The position numbers and the translations under genes are program-made. A stretch of 64,000 nucleotides of DNA, from positions 1 to 64,000 of the forward strand of contig CAJYTK010000021.1 of assembly GCA_913777615.1 (NCBI GenBank). Direction: 5' to 3'. Positions 18,963 through 27,554 of the stretch are shown piece by piece. This stretch comes from an uncultured Agrobacterium sp. GTDB taxonomy: Bacteria > Pseudomonadota > Alphaproteobacteria > Rhizobiales > Rhizobiaceae. The notes beneath the pieces were generated by a model that saw nothing but the letters and a program-made list of their open reading frames with translations, had not been told where the DNA came from and ran no database searches. Positions within the stretch are counted from its first letter, which is position 1. Each line of letters starts with the position of its first letter.

Positions 18963-19940
18963 ATGACCAGCACTTCCAATGCTCCCGCAACCTCCGCTTC
19001 GGCTTTCCGCCGCTTCTCGTTTTCTCTGCGCGATGCGGGAACGCTGATCGGGCTCATCGTCATCATGGCGGTGTTTGCCGCACTGGTTCCGGGCTTCATT
19101 TCCGAGAGAAACCTCGTCAACATTCTCCAGCAGTCCAGCATCAATGCCTGCCTGGCGCTTGGCATGACGCTCGTCATCATCTCCGGTGGCATCGACCTCT
19201 CGGTTGGCCCAACGGCTGCGATCTCGGCGGTTATCACCGCCAGCCTGCTCGTCGCGGGCACACCGATACCGTTGGCGATCCTCGCGGGCCTCGGCGTGGG
19301 CTTGCTTTGCGGCTTTATCAACGGCGCGCTCGTTGCCTATGTCGGCCTGCAACCCTTTATCGTCACACTCGGCACGCTCAGCACCTACCGCGCCATCGCC
19401 CTGATCTACACGGGCGGCAATCCCGTTCTCGGTATTCCCGCAGGGTTCCGCTCCCTGTTTAACGGTACTCTCTTCGGCATTCCAACCCCTATTTTGATCG
19501 TCGCTGTCGTGGCTATTGCTGCATGGATTCTGCTCAAGAAGACTCCGATTGGCGAATATCTGATGGCAGTTGGCGGCAATGAAGAGGCGGCTTATGTGGC
19601 CGGTGTTCCCATCGCGCGCACCAAAATCACGGCCTATGTGATTTCCGGTGTCTTGGCTTCACTTGCCTCGCTCATCCTCATCGGTCGCCTTGGCGCAGCT
19701 GAACCCATTCTTGGCAATCTGTGGGAGCTGGATGCCATCGCGGCAGCGGCTATCGGTGGCGCATCGCTTATGGGCGGCAAGGGCAGCATTCTCGGTACTA
19801 TTCTGGGGGCGATCATCTTGGGGGCAATGCGCAATGGTTTGACGTTGATGAATGTTCAGGCCTTCTATCAACTGCTCGCCACTGGTCTTATAATCCTCGT
19901 TGCCATGATGATTGATCGTGCGACAAGGGGAAGAGAATGA
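18963..19940 (+). CDS. Sugar ABC permease (RbsC/CUT2 type)
   Basis: 325 residues, 8-10 hydrophobic segments, with the family motifs ISGGIDLSVG (about residue 75) and GGASLMGGKGS near the C-terminus. Start ATG at 18963, 17 bp after the ATPase stop. As a single permease it probably works as a homodimer. Its stop overlaps the RpiR gene start (ATGA). Confidence 0.93.
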   Translation: MTSTSNAPATSASAFRRFSFSLRDAGTLIGLIVIMAVFAALVPGFISERNLVNILQQSSINACLALGMTLVIISGGIDLSVGPTAAISAVITASLLVAGTPIPLAILAGLGVGLLCGFINGALVAYVGLQPFIVTLGTLSTYRAIALIYTGGNPVLGIPAGFRSLFNGTLFGIPTPILIVAVVAIAAWILLKKTPIGEYLMAVGGNEEAAYVAGVPIARTKITAYVISGVLASLASLILIGRLGAAEPILGNLWELDAIAAAAIGGASLMGGKGSILGTILGAIILGAMRNGLTLMNVQAFYQLLATGLIILVAMMIDRATRGRE

Positions 19941-20812
19941 ATTCCGAAAGCTTCGACACTAAGGCCGTCGGCCCACGCATCCGCATGATGATGCCATTGC
20001 TGACGCCACTCGAAGCGAAGGTTGTCGATACCGTGTTCGCCATGCGTGATTTCAGCGACGATACGTCGCTGAAACAGATTGCAGACGATGCCGGTGTTTC
20101 TGAAGCGATGGTGGTCAAGATCACCAAGAAGCTGGGCTTTGCCGGTTATCGTGATTTTCGCACGGCAGTCAGCCAGTATAACCGCCAGCCGACCGCGGAA
20201 ATGCATCAGGAACTTTCTGTAGATGATACGTCCATGGAGATTGTGCAGAAGGTTTTCCGCACTTCCATCAATGCACTGGAGGAAACACTTTCCATTTTGG
20301 ATATGGTTGCCTTCGATAAGGCCGCCGACCTTATACACAGTGCAAAGCATAGAGACTTTTACGGTGTGGGCGGTTCGGCGCAGATCGCACGGGACGTCGC
20401 GCATAAATTTCTGCGTATTGGCGTGCGTGCCAGCGTGGTTGACGACGTGCACATGATGCTGATGTCGGCAGCCCTGTTGTCTGAGGGCGATATCGCCGTT
20501 GGCTTTTCTCATTCTGGCAACACGACGGCGATTATCGAAGGACTTCAAGTCGCCAAGCGAAATGGCGCGAAAACCATCGCAGTCACCAACTACAACTCAT
20601 CTGCCTTGGCGCAAGCCGCAGATGTCGTCCTCTGTTCTACAGCGCAGGGCTCTCCACTGATGGGCGAAAATGCAGCTGCCCGAATTGCACAGTTGAATAT
20701 CCTCGATGCCGTGTTCATGGCGGTTGCGCAACGCGACTACCAATCGGCTGAACGAAATCTTGACCGGACCATGTCTGCCGTCAAATCCAAACGGAAAGAT
20801 AAACCTTCATGA
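19937..20812 (+). CDS. MurR/RpiR-family transcriptional regulator
   Basis: 291 residues: N-terminal RpiR helix-turn-helix (about 20-80, with SLKQIADDAGVSEAMVVKITKKLGF), then a sugar-isomerase (SIS) sensor domain (about 125-255, with GVGGSAQIA and FSHSGNTTA). SIS sensors of this family bind sugar phosphates, which fits control by the product of the two kinases. Overlapping starts place it inside the CUT2 operon. It is the only regulator in the 8.3-21.7 kb locus, so it is the best candidate for binding the three shared motifs. Confidence 0.93.
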   Translation: MNSESFDTKAVGPRIRMMMPLLTPLEAKVVDTVFAMRDFSDDTSLKQIADDAGVSEAMVVKITKKLGFAGYRDFRTAVSQYNRQPTAEMHQELSVDDTSMEIVQKVFRTSINALEETLSILDMVAFDKAADLIHSAKHRDFYGVGGSAQIARDVAHKFLRIGVRASVVDDVHMMLMSAALLSEGDIAVGFSHSGNTTAIIEGLQVAKRNGAKTIAVTNYNSSALAQAADVVLCSTAQGSPLMGENAAARIAQLNILDAVFMAVAQRDYQSAERNLDRTMSAVKSKRKDKPS

Positions 20813-21696
20813 CATCCTTGCCTCTCGTCACCGTTTTCGGCAGTCTGCACTACGATATTGCCGTCATGGGGCCATCACGGCCACGGAAAGGCGAGACGGT
20901 GACCGGAACGTCATGGCATCCCAAAAGCGGCGGCAAGGGCGGCAATCAGGCAGTTTCGGCAGCCCGCACAGGCGTGGCCACTTCGATGATTGGAGCCGTC
21001 GCTGATGATGATTTCGGGCATTTCCTGCTTGCCAATCTGAAACGCAAAGGTGTCGATCATCACTTCGTTCGGCGCGACGCCTCCCGATCAACGGGAATGA
21101 GTGTTGCAATCTTTGACGAGGAGGGCGATTACGGTGCCGTTATTGTCTCGGGTAGCAATCTAACCCTCGGTGAAGCCGATGTAACTGCGGCACATGAACT
21201 GCTGTCCAGGACGACGCTGCTCGTCCTTCAGAACGAAATTCCTGATGCGGCCAATGTCGTTGGTGCAAGGGCCGTTAAGCAGGCCGGTGGGCGTGTTCTG
21301 ATCAATGCTGCCCCCGCCAGAGCTCTCTCCATCGACATTCAGCCGCTCATCGATATACTGGTCGTAAACGCTATCGAGGCAGAAATGCTGGCGGGTGTTC
21401 CTGTAGTTGAGACACTCGAAGGCGCTTTGGAGGCTGCACGAAAGCTGGCGAAAATCTACCCAGAAGTAGTCGTCACTGCTGGTGGTTCAGGCGTCGCCTA
21501 TGTCAGTCAAGATGGGAACGAAATTGCCATCGAAGCTGTGAAGGTGGATGTCGAAAGCACACATGGTGCAGGCGATGAATTCATAGGTGTTCTGGCCGCA
21601 AAAATTGCATCAGGTGAAACTATGAACGACGCTCTTCACAGTGCAAATGCCGCCGCGGCAACGCTTGTCGCTACCCCTGAATCCCAAAGAGTTTAG
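20809..21696 (+). CDS. PfkB-family carbohydrate kinase (second of two)
   Basis: 295 residues, start overlapping the RpiR stop (ATGA). Signature 1 GGKGGNQAVSAAR and signature 2 THGAGDEFIG with the catalytic Asp; the residue after it is Glu instead of the usual Ala or Ser, an uncommon variant. It shares the ribokinase layout but differs clearly from the kinase at 14083, so it probably acts on another sugar or intermediate rather than being a recent duplicate. Confidence 0.9.
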   Translation: MTSLPLVTVFGSLHYDIAVMGPSRPRKGETVTGTSWHPKSGGKGGNQAVSAARTGVATSMIGAVADDDFGHFLLANLKRKGVDHHFVRRDASRSTGMSVAIFDEEGDYGAVIVSGSNLTLGEADVTAAHELLSRTTLLVLQNEIPDAANVVGARAVKQAGGRVLINAAPARALSIDIQPLIDILVVNAIEAEMLAGVPVVETLEGALEAARKLAKIYPEVVVTAGGSGVAYVSQDGNEIAIEAVKVDVESTHGAGDEFIGVLAAKIASGETMNDALHSANAAAATLVATPESQRV

Positions 21697-21823
21697 GCGA
21701 GTCCATAGCCAGCTTAGACAAGGCGTTTCATACCGACGACGACCATGTTGAGATAAGAATAAAGATGAGTTGCTAGCAAGGAAACGCTAGATAATCGAGC
21801 AGTCGCGGCTCAAAACTCACCAT

Positions 21824-23719
21824 TCACATGCTGGATCGCAGATGTTCCGGTTTGTTGTTCTCCTCGTCGTCTTGCGACCGGTTGCGGCCGGCGGCCTTGG
21901 CCGCATAAAGCGCGCGGTCTGCCTGAGTGATTAAGTCGTTTTCGGAAAAAGCTTGCGAGGGCAGTGCCGTCGCATAGCCGGAGGAGGCGGTCACATGGCC
22001 CCAGGGCAAATTTCCAGCATGCTCGATTTTTAGCGCCGCGATCGCCTTGCGAATGTTCTCGGCAATCCTCATTGTTTCTTCGGCATCTGTATTTGGCAGA
22101 AGAACAACCAGCTCCTCGCCGCCATAACGGGCCGCGAGGCCACCGGTCCCGATGAGCTGAGGAGGGATGACGGCAGCCACATCGCGTAGTGCACAATCGC
22201 CTGCCAGATGTCCATAGGTATCGTTGTAGGCCTTGAAGCGGTCGAGATCGAGCAGGATAAGCGAAACCGACTGCTGATTTGCGCGTGCTGCTGCCAGCGT
22301 GCTGCTCAGCTGGGTATTGAAGTAACGCTTGTTGAACAGGCGCGTCAGTTCGTCCGTCGTTGCCAGTGCGTTCAGTTCCTGCTTCATCATCTGCTGACGG
22401 GTGACATCGCGGGTAATAACGACAATACCGTCCGGCTCGTTGTTATCATCGCTTCGAAAGCAGGAGATGACGCTCTCCAGCCAGATCATGGTTCCATCCA
22501 TGCGCTGGTGTCGATAAAGAATACATTCCGTTGATGATCCCGATTGCACCTTGGCCAGAGCGTCTTGCCAGGCGGACTTCGTCTGGTCATCCCGGTCATC
22601 CAGTACGCTGGTGCCGATCACGCTTTCTGTATCTCTTTCGAATATTCTCGCTGCAGCCGGCGATACATATTGCCGGACGCCCGCCAAGGAGATCTTTTCA
22701 ATGACGTCGGGTGAAGCATTGGCAATAAGGCGGAATTCCGCTTCTCGGGCGGCGACTTTCTGATCCCCGATCTCCCTGAGTTCGATCTGCCTGATCCACC
22801 TTATGGCCATGGCGGTGCCGATCAAATAGGCGAGAATGATGCTAAGCCAGGGATATTTCGACTGCTTAAGCCAGTCGTCAAAGATCGATGCCTTGGTTTG
22901 CGTGGCGATCGCTGTCACGCCCGTGTCCGTGCTACGATAGAACCCGCTGATGCGCTTTGTGCCATCGAAACGCGAGACATATTCGTAATTGCCGCGCAGC
23001 TTCTTCATGATCTGATCACGATAAAGCGCGCTGTCAGCAACATTTGCACCCATCGCCTTTAGATCTATCGGCAGGCGAAGCAGAATGGCGCCGTCCTTGC
23101 GCAGCAGGGCAAAGGCATTCTCCTCGTTCACCTCGAAGGTTTCAATGAAACGGGAGAAATGATCCATGTCGATGGTTGCGATCATAATGCCAGCCAAGCT
23201 TCCGTCGGGATTGTCAATCCGCTGGCTTATCGGCAGGAACCAGCGGCCATTTGTCTGGCTTTGAGACGGAAGGCCGAAACGCGGTTGCGTCGACGCATTC
23301 GATTTGTGGAACAGAAAATATTCGCGGTCGGACAGATCCATGCCCGCGGAATTCGCCGCAAACGTAGACCCGATCAGACGGCCTTGCGCATCGGCATAGG
23401 CAAGGCTTCGCAACAATGGGGATGTCTTGACCACGCGCAACATCTCCTCAAGCAGATGTTGCATTTTGGCTTCGTCGCCCAGCGCATCTCTAGCATGAGC
23501 GGAAAGGTTGTTCAGAGGCTGCTGAGCGAGCGCCAGTATGTCGTCGGTATGAAGCGCCATGGCGCGCGCCGTTTCCATCTGACGGGTGTTTGCGCTTTGC
23601 AGCAGCCGCTGCCAGTTGGTGTACTCGGCCCAGATGCCAAGACAGGCAAACACGGCCCCGACGGCAAGAACGACGGCGAGACGGAGGCGGGACCTTTTCT
23701 TCATACTTTGGGAAGACAT
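21824..23719 (-). CDS. Membrane-anchored diguanylate cyclase with dCACHE and PAS domains
   Basis: 631 residues. One N-terminal membrane segment (about 12-31), a periplasmic double-CACHE-like sensor (about 40-280), a second membrane segment (about 286-305), a PAS domain with PAC (about 325-450) and a GGDEF domain (about 460-610) with the active-site form GGEEL. The position of the inhibitory RxxD site reads GTGG, so product inhibition through that site is not expected. It makes cyclic di-GMP from GTP in response to an external small molecule. It stands alone. Confidence 0.93.
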   Translation of the reverse strand: MSSQSMKKRSRLRLAVVLAVGAVFACLGIWAEYTNWQRLLQSANTRQMETARAMALHTDDILALAQQPLNNLSAHARDALGDEAKMQHLLEEMLRVVKTSPLLRSLAYADAQGRLIGSTFAANSAGMDLSDREYFLFHKSNASTQPRFGLPSQSQTNGRWFLPISQRIDNPDGSLAGIMIATIDMDHFSRFIETFEVNEENAFALLRKDGAILLRLPIDLKAMGANVADSALYRDQIMKKLRGNYEYVSRFDGTKRISGFYRSTDTGVTAIATQTKASIFDDWLKQSKYPWLSIILAYLIGTAMAIRWIRQIELREIGDQKVAAREAEFRLIANASPDVIEKISLAGVRQYVSPAAARIFERDTESVIGTSVLDDRDDQTKSAWQDALAKVQSGSSTECILYRHQRMDGTMIWLESVISCFRSDDNNEPDGIVVITRDVTRQQMMKQELNALATTDELTRLFNKRYFNTQLSSTLAAARANQQSVSLILLDLDRFKAYNDTYGHLAGDCALRDVAAVIPPQLIGTGGLAARYGGEELVVLLPNTDAEETMRIAENIRKAIAALKIEHAGNLPWGHVTASSGYATALPSQAFSENDLITQADRALYAAKAAGRNRSQDDEENNKPEHLRSSM

Positions 23720-24009
23720 GCAATCTAGCTGTTGAGGTTCAGATTCGCTAATCTTCTGCCAAATAAATGAAATAAATTCTAATCTTCATTCGAATGTGCG
23801 AAAGACATAATGCCCGGATTTGGTGGAAATATAACGGCGTGAACTAGGCCTTAACGCGGCAGGGTGCCCGCTTAATTTTTTTGAACTGTCCGCATTTCGG
23901 CTGGACAGGTTGGCACAACCAAAAGGCTCGAGCACAGACTTGACGTCGATCTCAGCGCAAAATTAGGGTCTTTAGTAAGTGCGCGTCTCGTCGGAATTGG
24001 GTCTGCCGA

Positions 24010-24975
24010 TTACACCCAGCCTGCTTTCTTGAAACGGTAATAAAGAATGGCGCATAGAACCACAATGACCGCTATCACGACGTAATATCCGTACTCGGTC
24101 TTCAGCTCAGGCATGTTTTCGAAGTTCATCCCATATATGCCAGCGATAGCGGTTGGTACCGCCAGGATCGCCGCCCACGCAGCAAGCTGTCGAGTGATCG
24201 CGCCTTGTCGTTGTTGCTCGAGAAGATTTGCGGCTTCGAACACGGATGTGACGATGTCGCGCAGGCCGATCACCATGTTTTCCACGCGGCGGACATGATC
24301 ATGAACATCCCTGAAGAACGGCCGTGCATTGTTGTCGACGCAGGGCAGTTCAAGATGGGCGAGTTTGCTGGCGACTTCCGCCATTGGGCCGATCACCCTC
24401 TGAAACTTGATGACCTGCCTGCGCATCCGGAAAATCCTGCGGATCTGTTCCGGTTCGAGGAAGGAAATGAGGACGTGCTTTTCGATCTCAAGCACCCGGT
24501 CTTCGATCGTTTCGACGAGTGGCAGATAACCATCGACGATGAAATCGAGAATGCCGTGGAGAACATAGTCGGGACCGTGGGAGAGAAGCTGCGGTGCCTG
24601 CTCGAGTTGCTCACGTAGTTTCTGGTGGGATCGTGCCGATCCGTGCCGGACTGTTATGACGTGCTGTTGGCCGACAAAGATACAGGTCTCACCATAGATG
24701 ATCTTGTCGTTCTCCAAGTGTGCGGTCTTGGCGACGACGAATAGCTGATCTCCATAAATGTCGACTTTGGGCACCTGCCGTCCATTGAGCGCGTCTTCGA
24801 CCGCAAGGGAATGAAGCCCGAACATTGCCTTGAGGTGCGCCATTTCTTCGACCGTCGGATCGGTCAGTCCGATCCACACAAAGTCGCCCGCGGTGGTTTC
24901 GAAGGGTTGCGAAGTGAGTGCGACCGCGTCGGCGCGCTTACCGTTGCGGTAGAGATAGGATGCGACGACTGTCAT
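24010..24975 (-). CDS. corA: CorA-type magnesium/divalent cation channel
   Basis: 321 residues, normal for CorA. Large cytoplasmic N-terminal domain, long stalk helix (about 150-260), then two C-terminal membrane helices separated by the signature YGMNFENMPEL (GMN selectivity motif plus the MPEL loop); the protein ends in a basic YYRFKKAGW tail. A pentameric inner-membrane channel for Mg2+ (Co2+/Ni2+ in some members). No partner gene is linked to it. Confidence 0.95.
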   Translation of the reverse strand: MTVVASYLYRNGKRADAVALTSQPFETTAGDFVWIGLTDPTVEEMAHLKAMFGLHSLAVEDALNGRQVPKVDIYGDQLFVVAKTAHLENDKIIYGETCIFVGQQHVITVRHGSARSHQKLREQLEQAPQLLSHGPDYVLHGILDFIVDGYLPLVETIEDRVLEIEKHVLISFLEPEQIRRIFRMRRQVIKFQRVIGPMAEVASKLAHLELPCVDNNARPFFRDVHDHVRRVENMVIGLRDIVTSVFEAANLLEQQRQGAITRQLAAWAAILAVPTAIAGIYGMNFENMPELKTEYGYYVVIAVIVVLCAILYYRFKKAGWV

Positions 24976-25362
24976 CTGAATCCGTTGAAGCTGCTAGATC
25001 GAGAGGTGGGATAGATAAAGTGATCGAGGACTTTATAAGCGCAAAGCCGACGGGGAGGTAAAGCTTAAAGATCGTCGGACGAGTAAGCAATCGGCACTAG
25101 TCGAGTTTGCAAGCGTCGAGATCATCAGCCCCGCAGTCGACGTTTTCGCTTCTCGACGGTGTACGGCTGGTTTCTCAAGCGTCCAGGTGCATTCTCCTTA
25201 CGACCTCACATGCATGCGGTGGAACAGTTTTACATACATGGCAGGCGCTGTCATCAAAGGTAATAGCTACACTCTAAAAACAAGAAGGCCGGGGCGAAGC
25301 GCACCGGCCTTCCGGCTGTTTGCAGCAAAGAGGCCCTCTTCGAAGAGCCTCACTGCGTTTAG
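24976..25362. other. Intergenic region with terminators of the upstream membrane-protein gene
   Basis: About 390 bp between the CorA start and the end of the minus-strand membrane-protein gene. The right end carries two stem-loops (25276-25311 and 25330-25351). The left 250 bp should hold the CorA promoter; no gene or clear motif was seen there. Confidence 0.55.
25276..25311 (-). terminator. Terminator of the 24-residue peptide / membrane-protein operon
   Basis: Perfect 8-bp stem AAGGCCGG / CCGGCCTT followed on the minus strand by CTTGTTTTT. A second hairpin (25330-25351, GAGGC...GCCTC) lies just before it, right after the gene's stop codon. Confidence 0.8.
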
Positions 25363-26445
25363 TTACTTACGATACGCAAGGCCGCCCCACACGCGACCTT
25401 CGTCGCGGTGACGTCCGCCGTGCACGCCGCCGATATAAGCAGCAACTGCCGCCACAAGTGACGAAGCTGCCAGGAGGAATGCTGTGAGGATGCCTGTGAT
25501 GCGAGCCTTTTCTGCGGCGTCTGCCGCTGCTGTCTTAGCGTCCTCGGCAGCCTTCACAGCTTGTGCCTTAAGTTCTTCGAGCTTCTTTTGTGCCTCATCA
25601 ACCTTTTGCTGTGCTGCCGCACGCACAGCCTGCACACGCTCGACCGTTTGATTCACCCGCGTCTGTGCGTCAGCTTGCGGGATACCGGTGCGGGCAACAA
25701 TCTGGTTGGCCAACCACGCCTTATCGCCATCTGATATTTCGCCCGTGGAAAGCAGATTGCTAAGGATCCCGCCAGCTTGACGCTGAAAGTCAGCAGCGTT
25801 CGGATCGGTCCCAGGAGCAGGCGTGTCTGTGCGCAGCATTGTATCGGTGAAATAGTCGATTGGGTTCGTCTTAAGTCCCTGTGGCAGAGACTGTTCGATG
25901 CTTGGAGCGGCAGCTTGTCCCGCGCCCTGAGCAACACCACCTAGGGCGTTACCAGCGCCAGATACGACGCCGCCCGCCAACTGACCTACACCTTGCGCTG
26001 CGCCGCCCACGGCAGAGCCGGTTGCCTCAACCGCTGTCTGTGCGACACTGCCGACAGCCTTAGCGCCGCCCGAAATGACGCCGAGCGCCAGAAACGCTGA
26101 AACGACGGTGCCAATGCCCCATACAACAAGGCCATTCACACCGTCTCGGGTAGTCCGTTCATCGCGTAATGTGGTATCCGAAACTGGGCGTCGCATGCGC
26201 CCCGCAATGTAACCGCCGAGCATGTAAGACGCGACCATCGAGACCACCACGAACAAGCCGGTGATGATGAGCCATGTTATGCTGATGTCTCCGCCGTTGT
26301 CGGCCGAGATTGCATTCAATCCCAATCCACCGGCGAAAGCCGTGAATACGGCCATCGTACCTGACGCGATAGCAGTTCCAGCAAAGATCGCTGGCCAGTC
26401 GACGTAGCTGCGATTTGGGTTCTCAACCAATTCAGATCCTACCAT
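25363..26445 (-). CDS. Multi-span membrane protein with glycine/alanine repeats and coiled coil
   Basis: 360 residues from the ATG at 26445, which overlaps the stop of a 24-codon gene (TGATG); the earlier open frame is out of context. Three hydrophobic segments in the first 150 residues, a Gly/Ala-rich stretch of GxxxG-like repeats (about 150-190), a PNAAD...LLSTGEIS region, an Ala/Lys/Glu coiled coil (about 270-320) and a last membrane segment near the C-terminus with a His/Arg-rich tail. Similar rhizobial proteins are sometimes labelled PhnA-like, but I see no catalytic motif. An EcfG-like promoter upstream suggests an envelope role under general stress. Confidence 0.82.
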   Translation of the reverse strand: MVGSELVENPNRSYVDWPAIFAGTAIASGTMAVFTAFAGGLGLNAISADNGGDISITWLIITGLFVVVSMVASYMLGGYIAGRMRRPVSDTTLRDERTTRDGVNGLVVWGIGTVVSAFLALGVISGGAKAVGSVAQTAVEATGSAVGGAAQGVGQLAGGVVSGAGNALGGVAQGAGQAAAPSIEQSLPQGLKTNPIDYFTDTMLRTDTPAPGTDPNAADFQRQAGGILSNLLSTGEISDGDKAWLANQIVARTGIPQADAQTRVNQTVERVQAVRAAAQQKVDEAQKKLEELKAQAVKAAEDAKTAAADAAEKARITGILTAFLLAASSLVAAVAAYIGGVHGGRHRDEGRVWGGLAYRK

Positions 26446-26519
26446 CAACGTAACCCCAACAGAGAGAGAACAAACAGGACAACTACGACTAGTCCCACCA
26501 AGTAAATGATCGAGTTCAT
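26445..26519 (-). CDS. 24-residue hydrophobic small membrane protein
   Basis: A short gene with an excellent ribosome site (AGAGGAG, 6 nt spacing). The product begins M-N-S-I-I-Y, is almost wholly hydrophobic (VVVVLFVLSLLG) and ends L-R, so it is a single membrane helix. Its TGA shares a base with the ATG of the next gene, so the large protein probably depends on its translation. It may be a partner peptide of the membrane protein or a leader that sets its expression level. Confidence 0.75.
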   Translation of the reverse strand: MNSIIYLVGLVVVVLFVLSLLGLR

Positions 26520-26633
26520 GAGGGTCTCCTCTAAAGAAATCAGTCCCAAGTGTGCAGCTGATCTGAAGCTTACTATCGCCTCCTGCACGCAAAGAGCGGC
26601 GCAGCCTGACCGACTGCGTTTTAGCGAAATGTA

Positions 26634-26658
26634 AACACTTCAAACGAGACATCGTTCC
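26634..26658 (-). promoter_or_regulatory. Candidate EcfG (general stress sigma) promoter
   Basis: On the minus strand GGAAC, 17 nt, GTT, matching the alphaproteobacterial EcfG/RpoE2-type promoter pattern, about 115 bp before the small peptide gene. Confidence 0.55.
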
Positions 26659-27554
26659 GCCTACAAATGACCAGATATTTCATTGCTTCACCGAGCACAC
26701 AAACAGCGCCAGTTCACGCCCGACCGGTTGATCGCGCAGTTTCAGCGCGGAGCGCTCTCGGTTCCATAATTTGGCCTATCTCGCAAACATCCGGTTTCGG
26801 GCACCGTTGGAGCTAATTTGCGCAAGTCTCTGTGCAATCATCCTGCAAGCAAGGACTAGATCCGCTTAAGAAGCCCGTCGCTAACCGCCGCGGAGTCTCT
26901 GAGTTTACGGAGGATCAATTGCTTTTGGGGGCGCGCGTCGTCGGGAGGAGACATCATCAGCGGAAAATGCAAATCCACGGGGGATGGCGTGATAACGGCG
27001 GAGTCTTGTCGTGGCGTCTCAATGACGCTCATTCCTGAACGACGTCATTCACTAAAAATACGATAGCATCTCCGGGCAGCAGTAAGTCGTTGAGGAAATA
27101 TAAAAATCCAATGTCGCATCGCGGGCTTTACTTCCAACCTCACACCTGATTGCGCACACTCCCGACGACAAACATCAAATTCTCAATCCGCGAAGTCCAC
27201 GGAACAGTAGCCTCGGGACATCGCTGCAAACTTTTTGAAAGCGTGACCTCGGTGTCGTTGAACACACATGGCGTGTCGGAATCCAGAACGTTTAGCTCAG
27301 CCTCACGTGGTCTCCTGTCTGCACACTTCCCTCGGAGGTGAGGCTTGACGTCAAACAGGGTTTCAGGAACAAAAGTCTTATAGTAACGAAATCGGAAAGC
27401 GTCACTCGGGACACAGCGATATAGATACTTTCCGCAAATTTTCCGAGCGTGGGTGGTGGGCTCGTATGCTGGATTCAACTCGTTCCTTCATCAACGCAAG
27501 GACCCGCTTGCGTGCGGTTTTCAGATCGCGTGACAGGATGTTGGAGTATCGGGC
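26659..27554. other. About 0.9 kb without a supported gene
   Basis: Between the stress-type promoter and the GlxA-type regulator. Open frames here have unlikely composition and no ribosome sites. No long repeat or terminator was seen. It may hold the promoter of the regulator and perhaps a small RNA, which cannot be judged by reading alone. Confidence 0.45.

Noticed and set aside
21574-21591. GAGDEF string in the PfkB kinase, resembling a GGDEF domain
   Set aside because: It is the PfkB signature-2 catalytic motif, not a diguanylate cyclase.
27140-27478. 112-residue minus-strand frame before the GlxA-type gene
   Set aside because: Composition (many Arg, Cys and Pro) and lack of a ribosome site look like chance.
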